Below are positions 36,846 to 47,879 of a stretch of DNA of 64,000 nucleotides, one piece after another. Position numbers and translations under genes: made by a program. The stretch covers positions 2,666,001 to 2,730,000 of the forward strand of contig NZ_CP107009.1 of the NCBI RefSeq assembly GCF_025725665.1, in the 5' to 3' direction. The stretch is from Halomonas sp. LR3S48 (lineage in GTDB: Bacteria; Pseudomonadota; Gammaproteobacteria; Pseudomonadales; Halomonadaceae). The notes beneath the pieces are model-generated. The model did no database searches and was not told where the DNA came from. It saw only the letters and a program-made list of their open reading frames with translations. Numbering within the stretch: position 1 is the stretch's first letter; the number at the start of each line of letters is the position of its first letter.

Positions 36846-38456
36846 TCACTCTTTCTTGACGTTCCAGAACACCGGTACCGGCGAAGCAATCATGTCGGTG
36901 AGGCTGTCGCGTCGTGCCTGGGGCATCTGGTACTGGCCGAGCGGGATATAGATCACCTCGTCCAGGGTATGCGCCTGTAGCTTGCGCGCCACCTCCTGCT
37001 GCTGTTCGAGGCTCTCGGCGGCAAAGAACTCCGCACGCAGCTCCTCCAGGCGCTCGTCATCGGGCCATCCGAACCAACCCTCTTCTCCACGTCCATTGAG
37101 CATCACGTTGATCAACGGAGAGGTGATCTCGGGAACCATCCAGTTGGTGAAGAAGACATTCCAGCCCCCTTCCGACGGTGGCGACATGCTGGCGCGGCGG
37201 TTCACCAGGGTCTGCCAGTCCATGGGCTGCAGGTCGACCTCGAAGCCGGCATTGCGCAGCGCCTGGGCTGCCACTACAGGCTGAGCGGTCAGGCTGCTGA
37301 CATCGGTCGGCTGCATGAGTACGACGGGAGTGCCATCGTAGCCAGCCTCCTCCAGCAACTGGCGCGCCCCCTCGGGATCGCCTCCTCCGGTCAAGGTTTC
37401 GGACCCCGTATCATCGGCCAATGGGGTGCCGCAGCCGAAGATGGCACCACATACCTCGTAGTAATCCGGATTACCCATCATGGCGGCCAGCACATCCTCC
37501 TGATTGAGTGCCTTCAGCGCCGCCTGGCGAATCTTCTTGTCGTCGAAGGGAGGATGCTTGAAATTGAGCCGCCCTATGGCCTGGTAACCGAACGGATCGC
37601 GCGTCTCCACCACCAAGTCGGGGTTGGATTCGAGGATCGGCAGCAGGTCGACCTGCACCTGTTCGATATAGTCGATCTCACCGGCCGAGAGTGCGTTCAC
37701 CGCGGTCTGGGCATCGGGCATCGTCGTCCACACGACGCGCTCCACGTTCACCACCTTGCCGCCCGCCATCCAGCTCGGCTCCTCCTCGCGGGGCACGTAG
37801 TCCTCGAAGCGCTCGTAGGTCACGGAAACGCCGGGCTCATACTCTTCCTCGACGAAGCGGAAGGGTCCTGAGCCGATGTGCTCGCTGATCGAGCTGTCCG
37901 ACGAGGTCTCGGCAATGCGCGCTGGCATGATGAAGGGCGGCACGGCCGACTGTTTGGCCAACACCTCGACGAGAGGCGCAAAGGGCTCCGAGAGGGTCCA
38001 GGTGACGGTCCGGTCGTCGCTCGCCTCGAGGCTCTCGGTCACGTCGAAGATCAATTGGCCACCCGAGTCGCGCTCTCCCCAGCGCTGCAGCGAGGCCACC
38101 GCATCCGCTGCCGTTACCGGCTCGCCATCGTGGAACGTCAGACCCTCGCGCAGCCGAAAGGTATAGACGAGCCCATCGTCAGACACCTCCCAGTCAGCCA
38201 TCTGCGGCTGGGGGTGGAACTCCTCGTCCGAGGCCAATAGCACGTCATAGATCATGTAGCCGTGATTGCGGCTGATATGCGCTGTGGTGATGATCGGGTC
38301 CAGCACGCGCAGGCCAGAATGCATGACGGCGACAATGGTATCGGCATCGGTCTGAGCCGTGGCCGGCAGCGACAGGGCGCCGACCATCGCCACGGCCAGC
38401 CCCCCTTGCCACTTCGCGATCTTGGCAACCGAGCTCGTCGGTATCGGTTTACTCAT
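36846..38456 (-). CDS. Periplasmic peptide-binding protein (SBP family 5, DppA-like)
   Basis: A 536-residue exported protein. The signal peptide has a basic start, a hydrophobic core (GGLAVAMVGALSL) and a likely cleavage after ATA or AQT. The family 5 fold is recognised by VLDPI near the start and the segment EGLTFHDGEPVTAADAVASL. It delivers peptides or related compounds to the ABC permeases encoded downstream. GAGGAAGGA precedes the start. It follows the M81 peptidase gene by 64 bases. Confidence 0.94.
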   Translation of the reverse strand: MSKPIPTSSVAKIAKWQGGLAVAMVGALSLPATAQTDADTIVAVMHSGLRVLDPIITTAHISRNHGYMIYDVLLASDEEFHPQPQMADWEVSDDGLVYTFRLREGLTFHDGEPVTAADAVASLQRWGERDSGGQLIFDVTESLEASDDRTVTWTLSEPFAPLVEVLAKQSAVPPFIMPARIAETSSDSSISEHIGSGPFRFVEEEYEPGVSVTYERFEDYVPREEEPSWMAGGKVVNVERVVWTTMPDAQTAVNALSAGEIDYIEQVQVDLLPILESNPDLVVETRDPFGYQAIGRLNFKHPPFDDKKIRQAALKALNQEDVLAAMMGNPDYYEVCGAIFGCGTPLADDTGSETLTGGGDPEGARQLLEEAGYDGTPVVLMQPTDVSSLTAQPVVAAQALRNAGFEVDLQPMDWQTLVNRRASMSPPSEGGWNVFFTNWMVPEITSPLINVMLNGRGEEGWFGWPDDERLEELRAEFFAAESLEQQQEVARKLQAHTLDEVIYIPLGQYQMPQARRDSLTDMIASPVPVFWNVKKE

Positions 38457-38520
38457 TTTCGTCCTTCCTCTTGTGCGTTGTTATAGGAGTACTTGCCAGT
38501 GCCCGATGGCCTGCCGGCGC

Positions 38521-40032
38521 CTACCCGGGAGGTTGGAAGCTTCTGCCCAGCGGGCTCAAGCGCATACCCGGCGCCAGGCGGCGCCAGGCGAGATCCGCGG
38601 GGCTGAAGGGCATCGGCCCCGGCGCCTTGCAGATCAGGATCTCCGCGGCAATCGATGCGAAATCGGCGCGGAAGTGGGTCGAGCTCTTGACCACCAGAAT
38701 GCCCGCCTCCTCGGGACTCACCCCCACGAAGCGAAACATTTCCCGGTCGGCCATCTGGGCCTTGTGGCTGGTGACCACGACACGCACCCCATCGATGCGC
38801 AAGCAGGCGGATGGCCCCAGGTCCAGCCGCGCGCCGCCGTAGAAATCGCCGCTGGCCAGCAGTTGGCCGTCGGAAAGCCGCTCTACGCTCGCGCTGACCG
38901 CATAGGGACTATCCCCGGCAGTGCCGGATGTTCCACCCAGGGCCACCTCGACCACGGCGCCCTCGCCCGCCCGGTGTGCGCTCGCCGCGGCAGCCGGATC
39001 CACCATCAGTCCCAGCGCCGCCCTCTGAACACGGGCCTCGACCAAGGCGCGCAGCATACCGGTGGTATTGGAATCGCCCCCCGCTCCGGGGTTGTCCTGG
39101 GTATCGGCCAGTACGATGGGGCCCCGGCTACCTTCACGCAGCAGGCGCTGCGCTTCGGCGACGCCCTCCGCGGCCTCGAAGACACGCCCGGCAAAGCCGG
39201 TTTCCGCCTCCGCGTAGGCCCGCCCGATTCGTTCTACGGCGGCCTCGGCCAAGGCCTGAGAGCGTGCATAAGCCACGACGACAGGACCACATTCAGGGAA
39301 ATCGGCAGCGGGAAAGCCCATGAACAGCGAGGTACTCAGCACCTCCTCGCGCTCCTGCTGGGCCACCAGGCGATAAAGGCCCGCGGCCGGCTCGAGGTCG
39401 GTCGTTTGCCAGGGTATGGGGACCAGGTAGGGGAGGCGAAGAAGTGCCTTGGCCAGCGGCGCTCGGACCCTCATCAATTGTTCGAGGAGGAGTGCCGTGC
39501 GCCGTCCCGACTCGGCCATGTCGGTGTGGGGGTAGGTGCGAAACCCCACCAGCACGTCGGCCTGCTCGACCATGCGCGCAGTGACGTTGCCATGCAGGTC
39601 CAGGCAGGCGGCGATGGGCGTCTCGGGGCCGACCACTTGGCGCACGCGGGCGAGCAGCTCCCCCTCACCGTCATCGAGATGCTCACACACCATGGCACCA
39701 TGCAGATCCAGCAGCACGCCATCGAGCCTGCCCGCCCGACTCAGTCGCTCGAGCAGTTCCTCGACGATGCGGTCAAAGGCTTCACGCGTGACATGGGCGG
39801 AAGGGATGGCACCCGCCCACAGTAGCGGCACCGCCTGCCAACCTGCCTCATGTGCATGCGCCACCGCACCGGAGATGCCGAGGTTGATGCCCCGGCACGC
39901 GCTCAACAGCGCCTCCCCACGTGCCAGCGGCATATAGCCACCGCCCTGGACGAAGTCCTCGTAGGTCGCCTTGCTGGGTGCAAATGTGTTGGTTTCGTGA
40001 AGGAACCCACCTATCGCAACACGATACGTCAT
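38521..40032 (-). CDS. M81-family metallopeptidase (MlrC-like, DUF1485)
   Basis: A 503-residue protein. The start RVAIGGFLHETNTFAP, the motif DLHGAMV, CLDLHGNVTARM and TYPHTDM (metal-binding His/Asp) and the QDNPGAGGDSNTTGML segment are all typical of MlrC, the third enzyme of microcystin degradation. Homologues are widespread in bacteria that do not degrade microcystin, so the substrate here is probably a different peptide or amide. The ATG at 40032 is supported by AAGGGAG upstream. It is the first gene of the eight-gene operon and is divergent from the IclR regulator. Confidence 0.9.
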   Translation of the reverse strand: MTYRVAIGGFLHETNTFAPSKATYEDFVQGGGYMPLARGEALLSACRGINLGISGAVAHAHEAGWQAVPLLWAGAIPSAHVTREAFDRIVEELLERLSRAGRLDGVLLDLHGAMVCEHLDDGEGELLARVRQVVGPETPIAACLDLHGNVTARMVEQADVLVGFRTYPHTDMAESGRRTALLLEQLMRVRAPLAKALLRLPYLVPIPWQTTDLEPAAGLYRLVAQQEREEVLSTSLFMGFPAADFPECGPVVVAYARSQALAEAAVERIGRAYAEAETGFAGRVFEAAEGVAEAQRLLREGSRGPIVLADTQDNPGAGGDSNTTGMLRALVEARVQRAALGLMVDPAAAASAHRAGEGAVVEVALGGTSGTAGDSPYAVSASVERLSDGQLLASGDFYGGARLDLGPSACLRIDGVRVVVTSHKAQMADREMFRFVGVSPEEAGILVVKSSTHFRADFASIAAEILICKAPGPMPFSPADLAWRRLAPGMRLSPLGRSFQPPG

Positions 40033-40252
40033 TATTGTCGTGCTCCCTTCCACACGCTGTGCAGCCGGCCCCCTGGCATCACGAAAGTTGATCGATGAAA
40101 CCGTGGAGAGCTGCAATTGAAACGGTGGCGTGCTGGATCACTTGAGAAGCCAGTTGCATCGCATGGCAATGCATCTGTATTGTTTTTTAGCTGCTCATAG
40201 CAAGCTAGTCGGACATACCGGTTGGCGCAAATCCAGAAGGAATCCCCGAAGC

Positions 40253-41065
40253 ATGACGCGACATGTGTTGAAATCGGTGCCTGGCGGCAGGATCGTTACC
40301 GAGGCACAGCGCAACGACCCGCTGTTCGTCCAGTCCGTGGCGCGCGCCATGCAGGTACTCTCGGCATTCCACGGCGTGGACAGCGCCCTAAGCCTGGCCG
40401 AGATTGCCAAAGCGGCCGGTATCGACCGTAGCGCTGCCCAGCGCATCGTGCATACCCTGCGTCAACTGGGCTACCTGCGGCTGGACAAGGATGGACGCGG
40501 CTTCCTGCCCGATATCCGCATTCTCGACCATACGCTGGACTACCTGAGCCTGAACCCGATCGTCCGCAACGCCACGCCGGTGCTGCTCGAACTGAGGCGC
40601 AATGCCCAGGAGCGGGTCGATCTCAGCCTTTTCGACGATGTTCGCGTCGTCTATGCGGCGCGGATGCAGAGCAAGCGGGAGACGTTCTTCGCCACCCTGG
40701 TGGGCCACAGCGTGCCGACTTATTGCAGTTCGGGCGGCCGCGCCATCCTGTCCAAGCTGGACGACGACGAGGTACGGGACATCATTGCCCGCTCCGACCG
40801 GACCCCGCTGACGCCTCGCACCATCACTGATCCCGAGCGGGTGATGAGCAAGGTCCATGAGGCAAGAGAACAGGGCTTTGCCCTGGCCCGCGAAGAGATA
40901 CTCATCGGTGAAATTGCGCTGGGAGTGCCGATCATAGGGCATGACGGAAGACCCTGCGGCGCGATTCATATCGCAGGGTCCTTGAGCGACTGGCACGAAG
41001 AGGCCTTTCGCGACAGGTTCTTCCCGCTGGCCGCCGAAGCCGCCCTGGCCATTTCGCGTTTCTGA
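40253..41065 (+). CDS. IclR-family transcriptional regulator
   Basis: A 270-residue regulator. The N-terminal winged helix-turn-helix (LSLAEIAKAAGIDRSAAQRIVHTL) is followed by the IclR effector domain (from about residue 110, with the ILIGEIALGVPI segment). It lies back-to-back with the M81-peptide transporter operon across 220 bases, so it most likely controls that operon and itself. The intergenic segment has an imperfect inverted repeat TTGCATCGCATGGCAATGC, a possible operator. The frame opens at 40130, but the ATG at 40253 has AAGGA upstream. Confidence 0.92.
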   Translation: MTRHVLKSVPGGRIVTEAQRNDPLFVQSVARAMQVLSAFHGVDSALSLAEIAKAAGIDRSAAQRIVHTLRQLGYLRLDKDGRGFLPDIRILDHTLDYLSLNPIVRNATPVLLELRRNAQERVDLSLFDDVRVVYAARMQSKRETFFATLVGHSVPTYCSSGGRAILSKLDDDEVRDIIARSDRTPLTPRTITDPERVMSKVHEAREQGFALAREEILIGEIALGVPIIGHDGRPCGAIHIAGSLSDWHEEAFRDRFFPLAAEAALAISRF

Positions 41066-41095
41066 ACGGATGGGCCCGGGCAGCGGCCTGTCGTC

Positions 41096-41395
41096 TCAGC
41101 GCGGCTTGAACATGTCGTCGCCGACCTGATCGATGTAGCGCTGCGCCTTGCTCACCATCAACTGGTCGCAGGCGTCTCGACCCGGCACCAGGTCGGAGCG
41201 CTCGAAGCGGTGTTCCAGGATCTCGCCCTCGGCTCCCGGCTTGCGGATCCAGCCGCTGACGCGGAACTGACCGCCCTGCTCGGCGGGCTCCGAAACGATC
41301 TGGTAGCCGTTGTACTCCACCGGCTCGGCGGCCTTGGCATTGCCCGGCTTGGCCTCACCGCCACCGAACAGGCCGCCCAACAGTTTCTTCAGCAT
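41096..41395 (-). CDS. HlyU-family protein
   Basis: A 99-residue protein resembling HlyU-type small regulators (PF10115) along its length: an MLKKLLGGLFGG start, YNGYQIVSEP, and a conserved RFERSDL segment. Although named after a Vibrio haemolysin regulator, in most bacteria its role is unknown. GGGGAGAG precedes the start. It is 90 bases downstream of argG, with a terminator between them. Confidence 0.8.
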   Translation of the reverse strand: MLKKLLGGLFGGGEAKPGNAKAAEPVEYNGYQIVSEPAEQGGQFRVSGWIRKPGAEGEILEHRFERSDLVPGRDACDQLMVSKAQRYIDQVGDDMFKPR

Positions 41396-41440
41396 TGTTC
41401 TCTCCCCTACAGTTCTTCCCTACGAGCTTTCCAAACGAGA

Positions 41441-41461
41441 GCGCCGGCCAAGGGCCGGCGC
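41441..41461 (-). terminator. Terminator of argG
   Basis: A 9-bp stem GCGCCGGCC/GGCCGGCGC with a 3-base loop lies 25 bases after the argG stop, followed on the minus strand by TCTCGTTTGG. Confidence 0.65.
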
Positions 41462-41485
41462 ATCCTGGAGCGAATCGACAGGCAA

Positions 41486-42706
<1,221 letters not shown>

Positions 42707-42908
42707 TCGGGGGCTCCTCTCAGGTAAACGTCACAAGACGTGCAGTATAGCGTGGCTGCTGCCTGGCGAATACCGGCCGCGGGACGTATCGCGGCCAAGC
42801 TGTTAGACTTTTCGCCCATGAGAGGCGGCCTGGCGACGGTAGTCGTTCGCTGGCAAGGAGCCGTCCCCGTAATGACTGGCGTGAGAGGCACGTGATGAGG
42901 AGAGGTGC

Positions 42909-43574
42909 ATGAGCGAGGCGATCACTCGCGAGATGATGGCGCAGCGGTTTCGCAGTTTCCTGCCGGTGGTGGTGGATCTGGAAACTGGAGGGTTCAACGC
43001 AGAACGCGACGCCATTCTCGAAATCGCCGCCGTGACGCTGACCATGGATTCGGAAGGCAACCTGATGCCGGACGCAACCTACGCCTACCACGTACAGCCC
43101 TTCTCGGGAGCCAACGTCGAGCAGTCTGCGCTCGATTTCACCGGCATAAAACTCGATGACCCGCTACGCCAGCGGGTGGCACTCTCCGAAGCCGAGGCCT
43201 TGGGCGAGATCTTTCGCCCCGTGCGCAAGGCGATTAAGTCGCATGGCTGCACCAGAGCCGTGTTGGTGGGCCACAATGCGGCCTTCGACCACGGCTTTCT
43301 CAACGCCGCTGTCAATCGCTGCGGCATCAAGCGCAACCCCTTCCACCCCTTCTCGAGCTTCGATACCGCCAGCCTCGCGGGCCTGGTCTATGGCCAGACG
43401 GTCCTCGCCCGAGCCTGTCGCGCAGCGGGGATTCCGTTCGACAATCAGGAGGCCCACTCGGCGCGTTACGACACCGAGCGAACCGCAGAGCTGTTCTGCG
43501 CCATCGTCAATCGCTACAAGGATCTGGGCGGCTGGGCGTTGGCGCAGCGGGAACAGGGCCTCGACGAGCTGTAG
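42909..43574 (+). CDS. rnt: Ribonuclease T
   Basis: A 221-residue DEDDh exoribonuclease that trims tRNA and 5S/23S rRNA 3' ends. Motifs: [19 protein letters not shown] and [13 protein letters not shown], with all catalytic acids and the histidine. It closely resembles E. coli RNase T (215 residues). It is followed by the strong bidirectional terminator shared with grxD. Confidence 0.97.
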   Translation: MSEAITREMMAQRFRSFLPVVVDLETGGFNAERDAILEIAAVTLTMDSEGNLMPDATYAYHVQPFSGANVEQSALDFTGIKLDDPLRQRVALSEAEALGEIFRPVRKAIKSHGCTRAVLVGHNAAFDHGFLNAAVNRCGIKRNPFHPFSSFDTASLAGLVYGQTVLARACRAAGIPFDNQEAHSARYDTERTAELFCAIVNRYKDLGGWALAQREQGLDEL

Positions 43575-43613
43575 AAGCCTCGAGAAATTGAGCATTTATG
43601 CGGTTCTTTCAAT

Positions 43614-43651
43614 GACAAGGGCCCGCGAGCGGAAGCTCGCGGGCCCTTGTC
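43614..43651. terminator. Bidirectional terminator between rnt and grxD
   Basis: A perfect 17-bp stem (43614-43630 and 43635-43651) closed by a GGAA tetraloop, placed between two convergent genes. Confidence 0.85.
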
Positions 43652-43678
43652 GTCGAAGCGTGCGTTGCGAAAGGAGGA

Positions 43679-44029
43679 TCAGGCGTCACCACCCTCTTCG
43701 TTGGCCTTGGCGCGCGCCGCCGCCTCCTTGATCAGCTTCTCGAGTTCGCCGCTCTGGTGCAACTCGGCGACGATGTCGCAGCCACCCACCAGCTCGCCTT
43801 CCACCCACAGTTGGGGGAAGGTGGGCCAGTTGGCGTACTTGGGCAACTCTGCACGAATATCGGGGTTGTCCAGCACGTTGACGAAGGCGAAACGCTCGCC
43901 ACAGGCCATCAGGGCCTGCACCGTCTGGGCAGAGAAGCCGCACTGCGGCAGTTGGGGAGTGCCCTTCATGTAGATCAGGATGGGGTTCTCGCCGATCTGG
44001 CGCTGAATGTTCTCGATGGTAGTGCTCAT
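43679..44029 (-). CDS. grxD: Monothiol glutaredoxin Grx4-type
   Basis: A 116-residue protein with the monothiol active site CGFS ([13 protein letters not shown]) and the glutathione-binding [19 protein letters not shown]. It binds and transfers [2Fe-2S] clusters. It is convergent with rnt and divergent from argF. Confidence 0.97.
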   Translation of the reverse strand: MSTTIENIQRQIGENPILIYMKGTPQLPQCGFSAQTVQALMACGERFAFVNVLDNPDIRAELPKYANWPTFPQLWVEGELVGGCDIVAELHQSGELEKLIKEAAARAKANEEGGDA

Positions 44030-44194
44030 GTGCGCTCCTGTTGGAAGAGGTGGATGCCGAGGGTGTCGGGACGGACAATACCCGAGTACGATACTCAGCC
44101 TTTAGCTCATGGCCCCATTCTACTGATGACGGGCGAATTGCGCATCCCCCGTAGGCTGGCTAGGATGGTGGTTTTTTCGCGCGGAGAGATCGCC

Positions 44195-45115
44195 ATGGCG
44201 ACACGCCATTTCCTGACCCTGCTGGACCTGAGCCCCGAAGAGTTGCACTACCTCATCCAGCGCGCCATCACGATCAAGAACCGCCTGCGGGCCCAGGGGC
44301 CGACCTACGCTCCGTTCACCAACCGCACGCTGGCGATGATCTTCGAGAAATCGTCGACGCGCACACGGGTTTCGTTCGAGACGGCCATGGCGCAGTTCGG
44401 CGGTCATGCGCTATTCCTCTCGCCACGAGATACCCAACTCGGTCGCGGCGAACCGATCGAGGATACCGCGAGGGTGCTGGCGGAGATGGTCGACATCGTC
44501 ATGATCCGCACCTTCTCCCATGCCGGCCTCGAGACCTACGCCGGCGCCAGCTCGGTGCCGGTGATCAATGCGCTCTCCGACGACTACCACCCCTGCCAGC
44601 TACTCGCCGACGTCATGACCTGGACCGAGCTGCGCGGCAGCGTGCGTGGACGCACGGCGGTATGGATTGGTGATGGCAACAACATGTGCCACTCGTGGAT
44701 CAACGCCGCGCGCCAGTTCGACTTCCAACTGAAGGTATGCTGCCCCAAGGGCTACGAGCCGCGCCAGGACATCCTCGCAGCCGCCGGCGACCGGGTCATT
44801 CTGCTGCACGATCCTGCCGAGGCCGTGGTCGGCGCGGACCTGGTGACGACCGATGTGTGGGCCTCGATGGGCCAGGAGGAGGAGCAGGCCAAGCGCGAAG
44901 CGGATTTCGCCGGCTTCCAGGTCACCGAGGGCATGCTGGACCGCGCCAAACCCGACGTCGTGTTCCTGCATTGCCTGCCGGCACACCGCGGCGAGGAGAT
45001 CAGTGAAACCCTGCTCGACGACCCGCGCGCGGTGGTATGGCAGGAAGCCGGCAACCGCTTGCACGCCCAGAAGGCCTTGATCGAATTCCTGTTGCTGGGG
45101 CGGGTCGATCACTGA
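44195..45115 (+). CDS. argF: Ornithine carbamoyltransferase
   Basis: A 306-residue enzyme that makes citrulline from ornithine and carbamoyl phosphate. Carbamoyl phosphate motif STRTRVSFE, the HPCQ motif ([11 protein letters not shown]), the ornithine-loop region and HCLPAHRG are all present. The ATG at 44195 is preceded by GGAGAG; the longer frame from 43757 overlaps grxD antisense and is not real. It supplies the substrate of the ArgG reaction encoded nearby. Confidence 0.97.
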   Translation: MATRHFLTLLDLSPEELHYLIQRAITIKNRLRAQGPTYAPFTNRTLAMIFEKSSTRTRVSFETAMAQFGGHALFLSPRDTQLGRGEPIEDTARVLAEMVDIVMIRTFSHAGLETYAGASSVPVINALSDDYHPCQLLADVMTWTELRGSVRGRTAVWIGDGNNMCHSWINAARQFDFQLKVCCPKGYEPRQDILAAAGDRVILLHDPAEAVVGADLVTTDVWASMGQEEEQAKREADFAGFQVTEGMLDRAKPDVVFLHCLPAHRGEEISETLLDDPRAVVWQEAGNRLHAQKALIEFLLLGRVDH

Positions 45116-45132
45116 GACCTGACACCAAGCCG

Positions 45133-45158
45133 CACCGCCGGGATTCATCTCGGCGGTG
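45133..45158. terminator. Possible terminator between argF and motB
   Basis: An 8-bp inverted repeat CACCGCCG/CGGCGGTG with a 10-base loop between convergent genes. There is no T-tract, so support is moderate. Confidence 0.4.
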
Positions 45159-45198
45159 ACTCTACCCGCTCACGGCTCGGTCGTTCAGGCAATAATGT

Positions 45199-45894
45199 CT
45201 AGCTGCCAGCTGTCACGTCCTGATGCAACAGAAGCTCGACGCGACGATTGGCGGCGCGCCCTTCCGGAGTCTCGTTGCTATCCAATGGGCGCGTCTCGGC
45301 GTAGCCCACTGCTCGCAACCGCTCGGCCGGCAGGCCCTGGTCGGACAGGTAACGCAATACGGCGATGGCTCGTCCGGATGAGAGTTCCCAGTTCGATGGG
45401 AAACGGGCACTGGCGATGGGAACGCTGTCGGTATGCCCTTCCACGGAGATGTCTCCTTCGAATGTCGCGAGGACTTCGCGCAACCGGCTCAGCACCTCAC
45501 GCCCCTGCCCCGTGAGGACGGCCTGGCCGCTGTCGAACAAGAGATTGTCGTCGATCCGCAGAGTGATACCCTGTTGCCCCTCGGTCACGCTCACGCCTTC
45601 GATATCGAGACCCGGGAAGCGCGGCTGCAAGCCATCGTGGCGAGGCTTGAGCCCAGCGCCAGCCACCATGCGCTCGACGGCCTCAGCTTGCGGCGTGACA
45701 GTGACAGTGGCACTGGCCTCACCGCTCTGACGGCTTTCCTGGATGGCCGTACCGTTGCCAGCCAGCGAGAGCAAGAGGACGAACAGCGTGATGAGCAGGG
45801 TCAGCACATCCAGGTAACTCACCAGCCAGCCCTCACCCTCCCCGGCATCGATGGCGGGAGGATGCAGCACGTCTCGCGTGCTGCGATCAAGCAT
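45199..45894 (-). CDS. motB: Flagellar motor stator MotB
   Basis: A 231-residue stator protein. A single membrane span near residues 26-46 contains the ion-binding aspartate in SYLDVLTLLI. The OmpA-like peptidoglycan-binding domain (from about residue 110, with VEGHTDSVPI and the NRRVELLL end) anchors the stator to the cell wall. It overlaps motA by 8 bases. The ion (H+ or Na+) cannot be told with confidence. Confidence 0.94.
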   Translation of the reverse strand: MLDRSTRDVLHPPAIDAGEGEGWLVSYLDVLTLLITLFVLLLSLAGNGTAIQESRQSGEASATVTVTPQAEAVERMVAGAGLKPRHDGLQPRFPGLDIEGVSVTEGQQGITLRIDDNLLFDSGQAVLTGQGREVLSRLREVLATFEGDISVEGHTDSVPIASARFPSNWELSSGRAIAVLRYLSDQGLPAERLRAVGYAETRPLDSNETPEGRAANRRVELLLHQDVTAGS

Positions 45895-46705
45895 TCTGCG
45901 CTTCTCCGTCCGGGGCGTCGCGCTTGGCCACTTCCGGATCGCGAATTTCGTCGTGATAGTTGACGACGAAGGAGTTGAGAGTTTCCTCGATGAAGGACGG
46001 CAGGCGGCGCTTGGTAATCAGCGAGATGCCCTCGAGTACCATGTTCATCGCGATGAGCCGCTCTTCGGTGCGCCGTTCGAGCTTCACGGCAATGGGCTTG
46101 AAGACCAGGTTGGCCAGCAGGATCCCGTAAAAGGTGGTCAACAACGCCACCGCCATTCGAGGCCCGATGACGTGCAGGTCGCCCGACTCCATCACTTCGA
46201 GCATGTTGACCAGCCCCACCAGCGTTCCGATCATGCCGAAGGCCGGGGCGTAGGTGGCCATGGTGCGGAAGATCTGCGCCTCGGCGTGCTCGCGCGCCTT
46301 GAGCCGGGCGATGCGCCAGCGCAGCAGGTCGAAGATCTCGTCCTCCTTGGTATTGGCGATGACCAGTTGGATGCCGGTACGCAGGAAGGGATTGCGCGCC
46401 TTTTCCAAGGCCGCTTCGACGGCCCGCACGTCGCCCTTGAACCAGAGCCGAGAGATGTCCACCAGCTCCTTGATGTCGTCGCGCATATAGGTGTTCTCGC
46501 GGCGAAACACCAGGCCCACCAAGCGTACTACCCGTAGCACTTCCTTGAGCGGATAGCTGATGAAAGTGGCCGCCATGGTTCCGGCCAGCACAATGGCAAG
46601 GCCCGGCAGGTTGATGAAGCTCTGCGGCGACTCGGCGGTAAAGAACAGTACGCTGACCAGCAGGACGATACTGGCGCACATGCCGATAATGGTGGATGGA
46701 TTCAT
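45887..46705 (-). CDS. motA: Flagellar motor stator MotA (PomA-like)
   Basis: A 272-residue membrane protein with four spans. The long cytoplasmic loop contains the charged residues that contact the rotor. The conserved TYAPAFGMIGTLVGLVNML and the end FIEETLNSF are typical of MotA/PomA. It is the first gene of a motAB operon driven by a sigma-28 promoter. Confidence 0.94.
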   Translation of the reverse strand: MNPSTIIGMCASIVLLVSVLFFTAESPQSFINLPGLAIVLAGTMAATFISYPLKEVLRVVRLVGLVFRRENTYMRDDIKELVDISRLWFKGDVRAVEAALEKARNPFLRTGIQLVIANTKEDEIFDLLRWRIARLKAREHAEAQIFRTMATYAPAFGMIGTLVGLVNMLEVMESGDLHVIGPRMAVALLTTFYGILLANLVFKPIAVKLERRTEERLIAMNMVLEGISLITKRRLPSFIEETLNSFVVNYHDEIRDPEVAKRDAPDGEAQNA

Positions 46706-46745
46706 TCAAGCTCCTGAAAATACGGGGCATGGCATCTATAGAGCA

Positions 46746-46772
46746 CTATCGGCTTGGAACGGAAACACTTTA
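46746..46772 (-). promoter_or_regulatory. Sigma-28 (FliA) promoter of motAB
   Basis: On the minus strand: TAAAGTGT (46772-46765), 11 bases, GCCGATAG (46753-46746). One mismatch in each box and exact spacing. It lies 41 bases upstream of the motA start codon. Confidence 0.85.
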
Positions 46773-46830
46773 ACCATGACCGGAAAAGGACGGCATCCGG
46801 TTGACCCAGATCATGCTTTCCGTAACACGC

Positions 46831-46857
46831 TAAAGTTTCCTCGATCCCAGCCGATAC
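46831..46857 (+). promoter_or_regulatory. Sigma-28 (FliA) promoter of the EAL gene
   Basis: TAAAGTTT (46831-46838), 11 bases, GCCGATAC (46850-46857), only one mismatch to consensus. Together with the motAB promoter 58 bases away on the other strand it forms a divergent FliA control region. The remaining 317-base gap between motA and the EAL start holds nothing else I can support. Confidence 0.85.
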
Positions 46858-47022
46858 GATAGCCATGAGATCCTTGTCGGCAGCAGGCCCTTCGACCCAG
46901 CCTGCCATGATGGACGATGGCGAAGGCGTGTTGCCTGTGCCTTGCCAATGAGTGATTCCTGCAGCGGACTTGGCGCGCAGGAGGACAAGCCGCTGGCCGA
47001 TAGCGACCAGACAGGAGTAGCC

Positions 47023-47796
47023 ATGCATCGATGCGCCGAAAAGGAAGGACACTGCGAACGCTGCGAGGGTCCATTGCCCTTCGCGTTCACCATGGCTTTC
47101 CAGCCCATCGTCGATCTCGCCTCGGCCCGCATCACCGCCTACGAGGCACTGGTGAGGGGGCCGGGTGGCGAATCCGCTGGCAGTATCCTGGCGCAGGTCA
47201 CCCCTCGCCTGCTCTACCGTTTCGACCAGGCCTGTCGAATCCGCGCCATCGAACTCGCCAGCCGCCTTGGCATGCGCGAGAGCCTGTCGATCAATTTCCT
47301 GCCCAACGCCGTCTATGAGCCCATGGCATGCATCCAGGCAACGCTGGCGATATCCGAGCAGGTGGGTTGGCCGGTAGAGCGACTGATCTTCGAAGTTACG
47401 GAGACCGAGCGAGTTCAGGGACAGCATCTGGGCAACATCATCGAGGCCTACCGTAGCATGGGCTTCGTGACCGCACTGGACGACTTCGGAAATGGCTTCG
47501 CCAACCTCGACCTGTTGGTGGAACTGCACCCCGACCGGCTCAAGATCGACCGCGCCCTGGTGATGGGCTGCGACAGCGATTCGCGCCGCCAGGCCATACT
47601 GCGTGCCCTCATCGGCCTGGGCCGAGAGCTCGGCATCGACCTGGTGGCGGAAGGGGTGGAGACCCGTGCGGAAGCCTTGTGGCTGGCCCGCAGCGGCATT
47701 ACCCAGCAGCAAGGCTTCTTCTATGCCCGTCCCGGCCTTGAGAAACTGACTCCTGGCCTGGAGCCGGCTCTCATGGCATTGCAGCGGGCCATTTGA
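47023..47796 (+). CDS. EAL-domain c-di-GMP phosphodiesterase with Cys-rich N-terminus
   Basis: A 257-residue protein. Nearly the whole chain is an EAL domain with intact catalytic residues: YEALVRG, SINFLP, FEVTETE, DDFGNG, RLKID, VAEGVET and QGFFYARP. It should break down c-di-GMP. The first 15 residues carry CxxxxxxCxxC (MHRCAEKEGHCERCEG), possibly a metal or cluster site. I choose the ATG at 47023 because AGGAG stands 5 bases before it; an ATG at 46948 is in frame but lacks such a site. It is driven by a sigma-28 promoter, so c-di-GMP would fall as the flagellum is completed. Confidence 0.92.
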   Translation: MHRCAEKEGHCERCEGPLPFAFTMAFQPIVDLASARITAYEALVRGPGGESAGSILAQVTPRLLYRFDQACRIRAIELASRLGMRESLSINFLPNAVYEPMACIQATLAISEQVGWPVERLIFEVTETERVQGQHLGNIIEAYRSMGFVTALDDFGNGFANLDLLVELHPDRLKIDRALVMGCDSDSRRQAILRALIGLGRELGIDLVAEGVETRAEALWLARSGITQQQGFFYARPGLEKLTPGLEPALMALQRAI

Positions 47797-47879
47797 AGAA
47801 AACGCTTCGATCACGATCACGACAACCTGCAACTTGAGAATATTCCGAGTGCATCACACTCAGCACGGAGCCAAGCAGC

